A DNA stretch of 23,891 nucleotides, taken from a virus. The stretch lies in IMG/VR virus record IMGVR_UViG_3300010885_022070, positions 1-23,891 of that record; one strand, given 5' to 3'. Below the pieces are notes generated by a model that saw nothing but the letters and a program-made list of their open reading frames with translations, ran no database searches and was not told where the DNA came from. Positions 13,184 through 21,289 of this stretch are shown here, piece after piece. The position numbers were made by a program, and so were the translations under genes. Each line of letters opens with the position of its first letter. Within the stretch, counting starts at the first letter, position 1.

Positions 13184-13549
13184 GTGCCCGCTGAAAAGTT
13201 TGTTCTTGGCCGTAAGTGCTTATTTAGGGTCGACGGCTTCACGCTTGAAAGCGTTCGTGACGTAGGCGTGAGGCGTACCACCAATGAGGTGGACGCCACG
13301 GGCTACGGGCACCTATGCAGATCGTCGGTCGTCATTCATCGAACGTACGAGATGGAGGTCGAGGTCTTTGATACGGCAGAGGTTGCAGTGCTCCGATCTG
13401 CCGAGTTTTCAGATACCCCTATTACGGTGAAAACGCAGAATGGGCTGATGCCAGTTTCGGCAAAGTTCACTATTCACGAAATCTCGGCCGACGAAGGCAT
13501 CAACGATGCGGTGGTTGCCAGATTTACTCTCAGACAGTGGGGCCACTAA
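13184..13549 (+). CDS. Tail tube-like protein 2 (paralogue of the previous gene)
   Basis: 121 residues from GTG 13184, with AGAGGTGA shortly upstream. It shares a plan with the preceding protein: an early glycine-containing strand (FVLGRKCLFRVDG), SVRDVGVRRTTNEVDATGYG (compare SVTVNRETSAEADVTTRG), a central YEMEVEVFD, and an ending VARFTLRQWGH. Two tandem tube-like genes could mean a major and a minor (adaptor) tube protein, or a tube protein plus a decorating one. Function is inferred from resemblance to the neighbour and place before the tail chaperone. Confidence 0.52.
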   Translation: MPAEKFVLGRKCLFRVDGFTLESVRDVGVRRTTNEVDATGYGHLCRSSVVIHRTYEMEVEVFDTAEVAVLRSAEFSDTPITVKTQNGLMPVSAKFTIHEISADEGINDAVVARFTLRQWGH

Positions 13550-13558
13550 GTCGAACCA

Positions 13559-14116
13559 ATGAAGGCATTCACGGACACTGAGGGGCGGATCTGGAGCATC
13601 CGAGGCAGTCTCGGGGCTTTTGAGCGGGCCAAGACGCTGACCGGCGTCGATATGCTCGACCTTCCAACTACGCAGAACTGCCTCAAAGAAATCAACAACG
13701 TCTTCACGCTCGGCCGCGTTCTCTATGCGATGTGCCAAGACCAGGTTGAGTCTCGCGGTTTGACGCCAGAGCAGTTTGCCGACGGGTTCAACGCCGACAC
13801 GTTGCACGATGCCAGCAACGCCCTTTTGGATGAGGTGGTTTTTTTTTGCCGGAAGGATCTGAGGCCGGCACTCCAGATGGCTCTCGACAAGGCGAGGCAG
13901 GCCGACGCAATGGTGGTGGAGACGATGCAGTCGAGGGTGCATCACATGGAGAAGGAGATGGACCTCGTGATCGAGAACCTCCTGACCTCTACCAGCTCTG
14001 CTACGAGCTTGCCGGCGTCATCGGAGTCCACCCCGGAGAGTGGACGCTCCGCGGCCTCGTCTGGGCGGCCACAGCCAAGCAAAAAGAAGCGTGGGGCCAC
14101 ACCTCAACCGTCGTAG
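13559..14116 (+). CDS. Tail assembly chaperone, frame-0 product (gpG-like)
   Basis: 185 residues from ATG 13559. The N-terminal half has the look of siphovirus tail chaperones: AFTDTEGRIWSIRGSLGAFERAK, VFTLGRVLYAMCQDQVESRGLTPEQFADGF, ALLDEVVFFCRKDLR. A charged helix follows (LDKARQADAMVVETMQ, HHMEKEMDLVIENLL), then a Ser/Pro/Lys-rich tail without structure. It lies between tail tube and tape measure, and its last 270 bp overlap a second frame with its own coding signal, the classic G/GT arrangement. Third-position GC stays high in this frame until about 13985 and falls after it, suggesting the final 40 residues are weakly constrained. Confidence 0.75.
   Translation: MKAFTDTEGRIWSIRGSLGAFERAKTLTGVDMLDLPTTQNCLKEINNVFTLGRVLYAMCQDQVESRGLTPEQFADGFNADTLHDASNALLDEVVFFCRKDLRPALQMALDKARQADAMVVETMQSRVHHMEKEMDLVIENLLTSTSSATSLPASSESTPESGRSAASSGRPQPSKKKRGATPQPS
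13839..13847 (+). promoter_or_regulatory. Candidate -1 slippery site (T9)
   Basis: Nine consecutive Ts are read as G GTT TTT TTT TGC in frame 0. The heptamer T TTT TTT allows both Phe tRNAs to re-pair after a -1 slip, after which translation continues as TTG CCG GAA. Whether this is the site used is uncertain, because frame-0 codon bias persists about 140 nt beyond it. Confidence 0.5.
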
Positions 14117-14253
14117 CCCAGCACTATTCAATCCACCGCGATCCAAAGAAGAGGCGTGAGCCCTACAAGCCGCACGAGTTCAATCCGTTCTGCGAGAAGT
14201 CAAAGCCAAAGATGCTCGACGAGAAATCATTCGCTGAAATGTTTGGGGACTAA
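13846..14253 (+). CDS. -1 frame extension of the tail chaperone (GT-like)
   Basis: This frame has no ATG or GTG; its only possible start is a TTG at 13846 inside a run of nine Ts, so expression by -1 slippage from the preceding gene is more likely. Slippage there would give a 231-residue fusion. The convincing part begins near 13984: LYQLCYELAGVIGVHPGEWTLRGLVWAATAKQKEAWGHTS, then IHRDPKKRREPYKPHEFNPF, matching the second half of such chaperones in related phages as I know them. The stretch from 13846 to 13980 reads as Gly/Arg/Asp-rich filler. The fused form is expected to bind the tape measure, whose gene starts 2 bp after this stop. Confidence 0.68.
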   Translation: MPEGSEAGTPDGSRQGEAGRRNGGGDDAVEGASHGEGDGPRDREPPDLYQLCYELAGVIGVHPGEWTLRGLVWAATAKQKEAWGHTSTVVAQHYSIHRDPKKRREPYKPHEFNPFCEKSKPKMLDEKSFAEMFGD

Positions 14254-14255
14254 GA

Positions 14256-16568
14256 ATGGCTGGCGCCGGTGGAGTTCGTGCCGGTGGTGCCTTCGTAGAA
14301 ATCTACGCTAAGGACACACGATTCCAGCAAGCCATGGCTCGCGTCCAGGGCCGGCTCAAGGCTATCGGCTCGACGATGCAGGCTCTTGGCACGTCGATGT
14401 CTCTCGTCGGGACGGCCCTCGGGCTCCCGATGGTGCTCGCGGCAAAGACGGCCGCCAAGTTTGAGGATGCCATGCTCGGCATGAAGGCCGCGGCTGGCCT
14501 GACTGACGGCGAGCTGAAGGCGGTCGAGCAGGCCGCACTCAACTTATCGAAGACGATGAACGTCGCGCCGTCCGGCATCGCGGAGGCTTTCCTTGAACTG
14601 CTGAAGGCCGGAATGTCGCTCGAGCAAGTGCTGGGTGGTGCCGGCAAGGCCGCGGTAGAGTTTGCAAGGGTGTCGGGCGTCGAGATGGCAGACGCTGCCG
14701 TATTTATGAAGGTTTCGATGAACACGTTCGGCGTATCGGCTACGCAAGCAGTCGATACGCTTTCCGCTGCCGCGGATGCCAGCGAAACTTCAATCGCGTC
14801 CATGGTCGAGTCGTTCGGCTTGGTCGGATCTGCCGGTGCTCTGTTCAATCAGTCTCTTTTTGATATTTCGCAAGGTCTGGCGGTGTTGGCAAGGTTCGGC
14901 ATCAAAGGAGAAGAAGCCGGCACGGGTATCAAAACGGCCCTAATGCGTCTCACGTCTCCGGCCAAGGAATCTGAGGATGCACTGGCCCAAATCGGACTCA
15001 CCTTGGAGAGTTTTCGGAATGCCGACGGAGAACTGCTTCCGCTCGTCCAGATTGTTGGCGTCCTCCAGGATGCGTTAGTCGGCGTCGATCAAGTGATGCG
15101 AGACCGGATCCTCGGCCAAGTGTTCGGCGACCGCGGTATCCGAGTGGTCGGTGCATTCCTCAACGTCGGCGTTGCTGGATTTGAAGACATCGCCGACGCG
15201 ATGGAGGCAAACCTTCCGGTGGCGCTCAAGTTCCAGATCCTTATGAGCGGAATCACTGGGGCGATGCAAACGATGTATGCGGCCGTCGAGCGGCTGACAA
15301 TCGCGTTTGCGAAGGCTCTCGGGCCAAATATTGCCTACGCAGCGGCAGCGGCCGCAAAGTTCATCGACATTGCGGCGGCCCTCATTTCAGCCTTCCCAGG
15401 CGTGACAACGGCAGTGGTCGGGGCCACGGTTGCACTCGTCGGGATGGGCGTCGTGCTCATAGCCACCGGGCTCGCATTCAAGGCGCTCGCCGCTGGGGTG
15501 GCGGTGCTGTCGGCAGCCTTGGCATTGCTCACGTCGCCGATTGGTCTGGCAGCGGCCGCCCTAACGGCCGGCGTGGCGATCATGCTGGTGAACATGTACA
15601 AGCTGTCACCAGCATTTGCCGAGGAAATGGACGCGATCATGGCGGCGGCGATGGCGCTTGATTTTGGAACCGCGTGGCAGCTCATGAACATCAACCTCGC
15701 CATCGCGTTGGTTGAGATGCAGCAGCGTTTCCATGACACGTTCTCCGCGGTGAAGAACACGGTCATGGGAGTTAGTGATTGGATTGGCGACAAGCTGATT
15801 GAGGGGCTGGACCGTTTTCTAGGTCTTTTCGGTAGCGACATTCTTTGGTTGCAGGGGAACCTTGAGAAGCTCGGGAAGTATTTCAAGGCGGCGTTTGATT
15901 GGGACTTCGCCTTGAACGGATTGACCGACGCCCTCGCGGCCGTCGACGCCCGCATTGAGAAGGAGAGGGCGAAGGCCCCGAATGCCGATGCTCGGGCTCA
16001 GGAAAGGGACGCGGAGATGGATCGCAGGGCGAAGGCACGCCAAGCGGCCGACGACGAGGCCCAGAAGAATCGCCCCGGCACGATCGACGAGCTGAAGGCA
16101 GAGCGGGAAAGGATCAAGAAGAAGGGCGAGGAGAATCGCAAGAAGGTGGAAGAGGTTCGCCAGAACGAAGCGAAGCGCGGCGATCTTGAAATGCCCATGA
16201 TGGACGCCGCGGCTGGTGGCGTCACCGCCAAATCGGTCGGCACCTTCTCCGCAGCACTTGCCGGCAGGATCGGAGTCGGGCCGGAAATCCAAGTAATGAA
16301 CGCCATTGCGGACAACACCGGCAGAGCTGCCGACGCGCTTGAAGGGATGCTGCAGGGCAACTTCAAGAACGCCAACCCTCTTGGCGACATCAACGCCGTA
16401 AATGGTGCGATCGCGGCCGCGGCCCGCGTGCAAAACGCCCCGGTTGCCGGCGGTGACGAAGCACTCGTGACCCCTATGGAGCAGACGGCGGCATCGGTGG
16501 CCGAATCTACGCGGCACCTAAGAGAGCTTGTTGGCCTGGCCCGTTCGGGCGGGCTCGCGTTTGCATAA
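14256..16568 (+). CDS. Tail tape measure protein (TP901 type)
   Basis: 770 residues; ATG 14256, 2 bp after the chaperone frame's stop. The N-terminal third has the TP901 tape-measure core: TAAKFEDAMLGMKAAAG, LNLSKTMNVAPSGIAEAFLELLKAGM, VFMKVSMNTFGVSATQAVDTL, FGIKGEEAGTGIKTALMRL. A hydrophobic stretch at about residues 383-450 (VVGATVALVGMGVVLIATGL and following) could insert into the host membrane during DNA entry. A highly charged helix at about 560-640 (KAERERIKKKGEENRKKVEE) is coiled-coil-like. At the usual 0.15 nm per residue the tail would be of the order of 115 nm (an inference). A tape measure this long is typical of siphoviruses. Confidence 0.9.
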   Translation: MAGAGGVRAGGAFVEIYAKDTRFQQAMARVQGRLKAIGSTMQALGTSMSLVGTALGLPMVLAAKTAAKFEDAMLGMKAAAGLTDGELKAVEQAALNLSKTMNVAPSGIAEAFLELLKAGMSLEQVLGGAGKAAVEFARVSGVEMADAAVFMKVSMNTFGVSATQAVDTLSAAADASETSIASMVESFGLVGSAGALFNQSLFDISQGLAVLARFGIKGEEAGTGIKTALMRLTSPAKESEDALAQIGLTLESFRNADGELLPLVQIVGVLQDALVGVDQVMRDRILGQVFGDRGIRVVGAFLNVGVAGFEDIADAMEANLPVALKFQILMSGITGAMQTMYAAVERLTIAFAKALGPNIAYAAAAAAKFIDIAAALISAFPGVTTAVVGATVALVGMGVVLIATGLAFKALAAGVAVLSAALALLTSPIGLAAAALTAGVAIMLVNMYKLSPAFAEEMDAIMAAAMALDFGTAWQLMNINLAIALVEMQQRFHDTFSAVKNTVMGVSDWIGDKLIEGLDRFLGLFGSDILWLQGNLEKLGKYFKAAFDWDFALNGLTDALAAVDARIEKERAKAPNADARAQERDAEMDRRAKARQAADDEAQKNRPGTIDELKAERERIKKKGEENRKKVEEVRQNEAKRGDLEMPMMDAAAGGVTAKSVGTFSAALAGRIGVGPEIQVMNAIADNTGRAADALEGMLQGNFKNANPLGDINAVNGAIAAAARVQNAPVAGGDEALVTPMEQTAASVAESTRHLRELVGLARSGGLAFA

Positions 16569-16576
16569 GTGAAACA

Positions 16577-17512
16577 ATGGCATATCCAAAAGTAATCGAA
16601 CTATTCGACTCCGGGTCCGGTGGGCTGACGACCAACGACAAGGGCGGCCTTGAGCGTGAGGTCACGCTGCGGTGGCTTGTGTCGCAAAAGGCCGGATACC
16701 TAGAAGCAGAACAGTGGGCGACAGAAAACTCCCCGCTCTACCAGTACGGCCACAAGCGATCCAGGATCGACATTCGAGGGCTGGGCAACTACTGGTGGGA
16801 GATTTCCGCTCAGTACGTCAATCTTGCGATCAACTCCGACGAGGAACAGCCAGACCAAAACTCGCAGGATGACGGCGGCGACGGTGTTTCTGGAAGTATT
16901 TCGTTTGACACGACCAGCGGCACCGGGCACATCACGCAGGCGAACAAAAAGAATGTCGCCGGCCTTACGGACGGCACAGGCCAGTCGAAATATGCGGTCG
17001 CACCTGGGACCGCACCAGACGTAGAGGGGGCCATAGACATTGAGGGCGACCAGGTCCGCGGCGTCGACGTAACCATACCGGCGTTCACTTTTTCAGAGAC
17101 GTGGACTTTCCCTTCGGAATCCGTGGTCAAGAGATACCTCGCGGACGTGTATGACTTGACCGGAAAGATCAACAATGCGTCATGGCGAATGTTTGAAAAG
17201 GGAGAGGTGCTTTTCCTTGGGGCACGCGGCCAAGTGGATCGCGGTGCGTCAAAGTGCCAAATCACCTTTTCGTTTTCCGCGAGCCCAAACAAGAAAAACC
17301 TAGAAGTCGGCGCAATAAGTGGGATCAACAAGGGCGGCTGGGACTACATGACAGTCACCTACGAAACCGCCGCCGTAGCCGAGTCAATCGTCAAGCGGCC
17401 CAAGTTTGTTTACGTCAACAGCGTCTATGAGGGCGGCGACTTCACGAAACTCAATATCGGCGGGACAACCTTCCCGCAAGTCTGGCAGCCAAAAAAGGAT
17501 TTCGGTAAGTAA
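16577..17512 (+). CDS. Distal-tail structural protein candidate
   Basis: 311 residues; ATG 16577, 8 bp after the tape measure stop. The sequence is beta-rich with many aromatics: LTTNDKGGLEREVTLRWLV, YQYGHKRSRIDIRGLGNYWWEIS, an acidic loop DEEQPDQNSQDDGGDG, FTFSETWTFPSESVVKRYLADVYDLTGKINN, CQITFSFSASPN, WDYMTVTYET. The gene after the tape measure in siphoviruses usually encodes the distal tail protein or an early baseplate component. I recognise similar proteins at this place in planctomycete phages but no characterised member. The stop overlaps the next ATG by 1 bp. Confidence 0.55.
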   Translation: MAYPKVIELFDSGSGGLTTNDKGGLEREVTLRWLVSQKAGYLEAEQWATENSPLYQYGHKRSRIDIRGLGNYWWEISAQYVNLAINSDEEQPDQNSQDDGGDGVSGSISFDTTSGTGHITQANKKNVAGLTDGTGQSKYAVAPGTAPDVEGAIDIEGDQVRGVDVTIPAFTFSETWTFPSESVVKRYLADVYDLTGKINNASWRMFEKGEVLFLGARGQVDRGASKCQITFSFSASPNKKNLEVGAISGINKGGWDYMTVTYETAAVAESIVKRPKFVYVNSVYEGGDFTKLNIGGTTFPQVWQPKKDFGK

Positions 17513-18294
17513 TGTCAGGCGATCCTTACGCAAAAGCACAGCCGGGCGAGAAGCTGAAGATCCATGCGACGACCTGGAATCGGGTCGTGGATCTTGTGAA
17601 GCCAGGGGCGGCTGCCGCACCAGGCGAGGAGTTTTCGTATCGCCGGACCAACTTCCGCGTCTACTGCCAAAACAAGACGAGCGGCACAGTGCCACAGTGG
17701 GGCGTGCTGCATATCGACGGCGTGCTGCCGACACCAAGCGGCAGCACGGGCACGGCAACGGAAGGCTTTCAGTCCTCGCCGGCCGTCATTGGGAAAACGC
17801 CAACTGGCACGACCAACGGTAGTTTTGTGATCGCCGTCGAGCCGATCGGTGCCGACAAACTTGGCATGGCCGCGATCGACGGGGTCGTGCAGTGCAAGCT
17901 GGACGTGACAGACGCGAGCCATCGGTTTGCGACCCCAAAGCCAGGATCAACGACGGAGTTGAAAACGGCGTCGTCCGGCGAGGCCGCGATTCTATGGAAG
18001 GAGAGCGGCACCGGGGCTGGGAAGTGGGGGCTCGTGCGGATCGGCGCTGGAAGCGGTGGCGGCGTGAAGGTCGGCAAGATCACCGGCACCTGGACCAAGG
18101 GGTCGACGCAAACCGTGTGGGAATACACAGGGGCCGGGGTCCAAGCCAGCGGGCCAAGCGGGCCGCTATCGCTGACCGGCGTCAATAGGTTTGTGACGGT
18201 CACCGTGTCTGGAACCTCTGGAAGTGCAGCCAAGTGGGTCGCGGTAGCGAACGTCGATTCGACGTGGCACCTGATCGCGGCGGAGTGCTCGTGA
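17512..18294 (+). CDS. Tail/baseplate-associated structural protein candidate
   Basis: 260 residues; ATG 17512 overlaps the preceding stop. The N-terminus DPYAKAQPGEKLKIHATTWNRVVDLVK matches a short element ('DPF.K...G..L.I.A..WN...D') that I have seen at the start of several phage structural proteins. Two beta-rich, Gly/Thr/Ser-rich modules follow, including WKESGTGAGKWGLVRIGAG and VTVTVSGTSGSAAKWVAVANV. It has no catalytic motif. It probably belongs to the tail tip, together with its neighbours. The stop overlaps the next start as TGATG. Confidence 0.52.
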   Translation: MSGDPYAKAQPGEKLKIHATTWNRVVDLVKPGAAAAPGEEFSYRRTNFRVYCQNKTSGTVPQWGVLHIDGVLPTPSGSTGTATEGFQSSPAVIGKTPTGTTNGSFVIAVEPIGADKLGMAAIDGVVQCKLDVTDASHRFATPKPGSTTELKTASSGEAAILWKESGTGAGKWGLVRIGAGSGGGVKVGKITGTWTKGSTQTVWEYTGAGVQASGPSGPLSLTGVNRFVTVTVSGTSGSAAKWVAVANVDSTWHLIAAECS

Positions 18295-19406
18295 TGGTGC
18301 TACTACCTAACTGTGGGTGCTGCCGAAGCCCATGTGAAGCGTGCGTAGACATTTATAAATCATTTTCAATCCAGGTAAACGCCGACAATAAATGCCACCC
18401 AACCGCTGGCCCTGAATGCACGATCACTATTCCAAGTGAGTATTCGCTTCCGGTTACCGTCAGACTATCAGGCATTGTTGATGACGATTTAAAGTTCAAC
18501 GGAAGCATCGTTGAGCCAGGTCGGTACATCTACGCTGACAACTGCAACGGCGGCCACTACATCGGAACAGCAAATGGCGGCCCAGGGTACGTTGACGAGA
18601 CCGCAGACGATCAGTCATTCACGCTAAAACTGGTTGACAACTTTGGCATGGTTAGTTGGATGTCACTCAAAGTGTGTATTGACCCGGAAAACGAGCAGGG
18701 TGTGTGCATCCCTCCAACGACCGACTGCCCGATTCCGCCGCCGCCCGACGTGCAGTGCTGCAAACGCATTGCCAACTGCGGAGGCGTATATATATCAACA
18801 TGCGCAACTGTGCCGGCTGACGTGTGCTGTAAGTCGTATGCCAACGGAGACGACACTGGCTGTGACGGTATTTCGCCACCTTATACGTCATGCGAGACCG
18901 AGGGGGCTTCTCCAAGTTTTTCGCCGCCGTACGACTGCTTGAACGGAAGTTTTCAAGGTGGCGCATGGGTGAAAATCTCTGGCTGGGACGCATCCATTCA
19001 AGAAATCATAGACGATGGAAGTCCAATCATAGGGGATGCCCTCTTAGCGAATGCCTTCCTCGAATCAAAGATAAATCAGACATTTTTTGTGCCTTTTGAT
19101 TGCCTTGGGGCTGGGCAACTCGCGCTCGACCTTGGGCCTGGCGAGACGTATCCAGGGGGTTCAGAATGCTCGGGAGCAAACTTGTTCCTCTACATTTATG
19201 TCAACCTTTGTGCAAGAACAGCAGGCGTTGCCATTCGCCACGCTGGGTGCTACGGCGTGGACGACATATCTATTGACCTTGGTGCGCTGAGCCCTATCAG
19301 CGTGCCGTGCAACTACTGGACTGGGTGCAACTGCGAAGGTTACTCAGGCAGCATTCCTGTCGGTGGCATATCCGGCGGCGGAACACTGACTGTTTCCAGT
19401 TCGTGA
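18294..19406 (+). CDS. Cysteine-rich, low-GC surface protein
   Basis: 370 residues from ATG 18294 (coupled TGATG); an upstream ATG at 18234 lies inside the previous gene and is unlikely. Seen: about 27 cysteines, with clusters NCGCCRSPCEAC at the N-terminus, QCCKRIANCG and VCCKSY in the middle, and GCNC near the end; several DxN or NG-rich loops; and a proline linker PIPPPPDVQCC near the centre. GC is clearly lower than in flanking tail genes and codons end in A or T more often. No signal peptide is evident. It could be a disulfide-rich tail-tip or receptor-binding protein, or bind metal; neither is demonstrable. Its position after the tail genes fits a late-acquired host-interaction protein. 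Confidence 0.55.
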   Translation: MVLLPNCGCCRSPCEACVDIYKSFSIQVNADNKCHPTAGPECTITIPSEYSLPVTVRLSGIVDDDLKFNGSIVEPGRYIYADNCNGGHYIGTANGGPGYVDETADDQSFTLKLVDNFGMVSWMSLKVCIDPENEQGVCIPPTTDCPIPPPPDVQCCKRIANCGGVYISTCATVPADVCCKSYANGDDTGCDGISPPYTSCETEGASPSFSPPYDCLNGSFQGGAWVKISGWDASIQEIIDDGSPIIGDALLANAFLESKINQTFFVPFDCLGAGQLALDLGPGETYPGGSECSGANLFLYIYVNLCARTAGVAIRHAGCYGVDDISIDLGALSPISVPCNYWTGCNCEGYSGSIPVGGISGGGTLTVSSS

Positions 19407-19418
19407 CATTGGTGATTT

Positions 19419-19865
19419 ATGGACGTTCTCTGCCAGTTTGAGCAGCAAGATGACGGGACGCACTTGTGTCCCGTATGCGGGCTGCGCGCTCCAAAGATTG
19501 CCGTCAGTCCTGTTGCAGTGTGCCGGCCGCGAACGCAGCATTTAGCCACGCAGGATGACTCACACAAACCGCCCATCGGGCCTGGGTCGATGCTGAAAGG
19601 TCTGCTGCGCGACTGGCTCGGCATTGAGGCAAGCCCGACGTGCCGGTGTAACGGAATGGCAATCAAGATGGACCAACTCGGCCCGGACTGGTGCATGTCC
19701 GACGGCGGCATGGCCGAGATTCTTGGAGTGATGCGTGACGAGCACGCGAAGCGGTGGGCGGATGGGGCGACCATCCTCCCGTGGACCGATTTCGCGGCGC
19801 GGAAACTCGTGATGCTTGCTTGCAAGCGGGCACGCGTCGCGTCCGCCCCCGAAAACAAGGGTTGA
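19419..19865 (+). CDS. Small Cys-containing (zinc-ribbon-like) protein
   Basis: 148 residues; ATG 19419, 12 bp after the previous stop. Cysteines at 5, 17, 20 and 35 (CPVCG) could bind zinc, and a second set occurs at 75, 77 and 92 (PTCRCNGMAIKMDQLGPDWC). The middle LKGLLRDWLGIE and the following Cys-rich loop recall short phage proteins with 'LGI....C.C..R...LN..G'. The C-terminus is helical and basic (FAARKLVMLACKRARVA). No catalytic residues are recognised. The stop codon TGA lies inside the recurrent element that precedes the next gene. Confidence 0.5.
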   Translation: MDVLCQFEQQDDGTHLCPVCGLRAPKIAVSPVAVCRPRTQHLATQDDSHKPPIGPGSMLKGLLRDWLGIEASPTCRCNGMAIKMDQLGPDWCMSDGGMAEILGVMRDEHAKRWADGATILPWTDFAARKLVMLACKRARVASAPENKG

Positions 19866-19878
19866 CACCCGTACACTA
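19862..19878 (+). promoter_or_regulatory. Recurrent intergenic element, copy 3 (TTGACACCCGTACACTA)
   Basis: The best copy of the element; it includes the stop codon of the preceding gene. TACACT (19872-19877) lies only 18 nt before ATG 19896. A ribosome-site-like GAGGA occurs at about 19884-19888, so a promoter using TACACT as -10 would leave a leader of about 11 nt. That is tight, and the site may instead be an operator. Confidence 0.45.
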
Positions 19879-19895
19879 TCCGCGAGGATCGTGCT

Positions 19896-20144
19896 ATGGG
19901 CACGCTCGTCGACCGCATCAACGCGGCTGCCGCCGGCATCAAATCCGCCCCCCGCGGGTTTGAGTCTCGGCTGCCGCCTGCCGTCCGCGAGCAGCTCCTA
20001 GAGATCCGCCGGCAGTGGCAGTCAGGTGAGCTGCAAGTCTCCGCGTGCTGGCTAGCAGATCAGATCGTCGCCATGGCGGCGGCGGATGGATTCCCGGTGT
20101 GTGGTCGCCAAGGGCTCCGGCAATGGCTGACAAGGAAAGACTGA
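19896..20144 (+). CDS. Small HTH-like DNA-binding protein
   Basis: 82 residues; ATG 19896. Seen: RLPPAVREQLLEIRRQWQSGEL, ACWLADQIVAMAAADGFPVCG and a terminal RQGLRQWLTRKD. This is the size and helix pattern of small helix-turn-helix proteins found next to phage metallophosphoesterase genes, some of which resemble terminase small subunits or ParB-like DNA binders. Terminal 'LR.WL.R' is typical of a recognition or wing segment. The exact role (regulation, packaging or replication) is open. It overlaps the next gene by 22 bp, which implies coupled expression. Confidence 0.52.
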   Translation: MGTLVDRINAAAAGIKSAPRGFESRLPPAVREQLLEIRRQWQSGELQVSACWLADQIVAMAAADGFPVCGRQGLRQWLTRKD

Positions 20145-21289
20145 TCGACCGGGTGAAGGCCGCGGCCCCGCCGCCGGCTCCAGCCGCCGACGCCGAGCAA
20201 GTCACGAAACGCCAGGACGGCGACGTGCTCGAGGCCAGGTCCACGTCGCGGACGATCCGGACGGTCGAGGATTTGCTGCGGCATATCGAAGCGGACCTCG
20301 ACCGGTACGAGGTCGCGGCGAGTGAAGCGACCAAGTGGGAGAGCGCCAGCGTCGACCGAAATACCGGGCAGCCGGTGGTAACAGAGTTGTTCCGGGTGTT
20401 TGTGCGGTTGAAGCCGCGGGGCGGGCCGACAACTAGGGAAATCGTGAACGGGCTGATCGCGGCTGCGTCTAGTTCGCTACGGCTTCCCAAGCGGGGCGGG
20501 CACGGCCGCAAGCAGTCCGGCTTGTGGAGTGTGCTGGTGATGAGCGATCTGCATTTCGGCGGTCGCTCCTGGCGTCACACGACCGGCAGCGACTACGACT
20601 TGTCGATCGCCGCCGAGCTGGTCGGAAAGACGGCGAGCCGGCTGATTGACCGGAGTGCTGCTTCGTGCCGGCGGACCATTGTCCTCGCTGGCGACACGCT
20701 GCATTTCGACACGATCTCAGGGACCACTACGGGGGGCACCTACATCGACCGCGACTCTCGGCTGCAGAAGACGATCGAGATGGCCGTCGCTGCCATCGCC
20801 GGAGTGGTGGAGCAGTCTGCCGAAACGCTGCCGACTGAGGTTGTCTTCGTTCCCGGCAATCACGACACCGCGATGGCGTGGGCTCTCCAAAAGATATTCG
20901 CCGAGCGGTATCGGGACGACAAGCGTGTGTCGGTCAACACAGAGTTCACGTCAAGAAAGTATTTGACGCACGGCGGCAATCTGATCGGCGTCACTCATGG
21001 CGACAAGGCGAGGAAGAAGCTGAGTGGCGTGATGGCGATTGAGGCCGCGGCCCAGTGGTCGCAGTGCCGACATCGCGAGTGGCACGTCGGGCACCTTCAC
21101 CACCAGGCCGCCGAGGTTGGGACGATCGACAGTGTGATCGTCCGGACGGCACCGACGATCGTTCCTCCGGATTCGTGGCACGTCGACATGGGCTTCGTCG
21201 GGGCCGAGCGTGCGATGCAAGGCTTCGTGTATTCGCAGCGTGGCGGGCTGCACGAGATGCACATGGAGTATGTCGGGGGTGCGAAGTGA
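20123..21289 (+). CDS. Calcineurin-like metallophosphoesterase with N-terminal extension
   Basis: 388 residues from ATG 20123. All metal-binding motifs of the calcineurin-like phosphoesterase superfamily are present: SDLHFG (D142, H144), AGDTLHFD (D191), GNHD (N246, H247), THGD (H292) and GHLHH (H324, H326). The N-terminal 130 residues are helical and charged (IDRVKAAAP, TIRTVEDLLRHIEADLDRYEV, then FRVFVRLKP) and may bind DNA or the partner HTH protein. The family includes DNA nucleases (Mre11/SbcD-like) and nucleotide or RNA phosphodiesterases. The lack of further nuclease landmarks leaves the substrate open. It directly follows an HTH gene and precedes a DUF6378 gene, suggesting a DNA or nucleotide-handling unit within the late region. 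Confidence 0.85.
   Translation: MADKERLIDRVKAAAPPPAPAADAEQVTKRQDGDVLEARSTSRTIRTVEDLLRHIEADLDRYEVAASEATKWESASVDRNTGQPVVTELFRVFVRLKPRGGPTTREIVNGLIAAASSSLRLPKRGGHGRKQSGLWSVLVMSDLHFGGRSWRHTTGSDYDLSIAAELVGKTASRLIDRSAASCRRTIVLAGDTLHFDTISGTTTGGTYIDRDSRLQKTIEMAVAAIAGVVEQSAETLPTEVVFVPGNHDTAMAWALQKIFAERYRDDKRVSVNTEFTSRKYLTHGGNLIGVTHGDKARKKLSGVMAIEAAAQWSQCRHREWHVGHLHHQAAEVGTIDSVIVRTAPTIVPPDSWHVDMGFVGAERAMQGFVYSQRGGLHEMHMEYVGGAK

Noticed and set aside
13839-13847. T9 run as a plain sequencing error
   Set aside because: Both frames downstream show coding character in different parts, and a G/GT frameshift is expected at this place. A homopolymer error cannot be fully excluded without reads.
13846-14253. 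Second chaperone frame as an independent gene
   Set aside because: No ATG or GTG start and only a TTG inside the T9 run without a ribosome site; frameshift expression explains it better.
15335-16517. Long - strand open frames opposite the tape measure gene
   Set aside because: Ala/Ser-rich mirror translations of a strongly supported + strand gene.
19872-19877. Standard sigma-70 promoter with a -35 box 17 bp upstream
   Set aside because: The expected -35 position holds no TTGACA-like sequence; the TTGACA present is only 4 bp from TACACT, so it is not a normal sigma-70 promoter.
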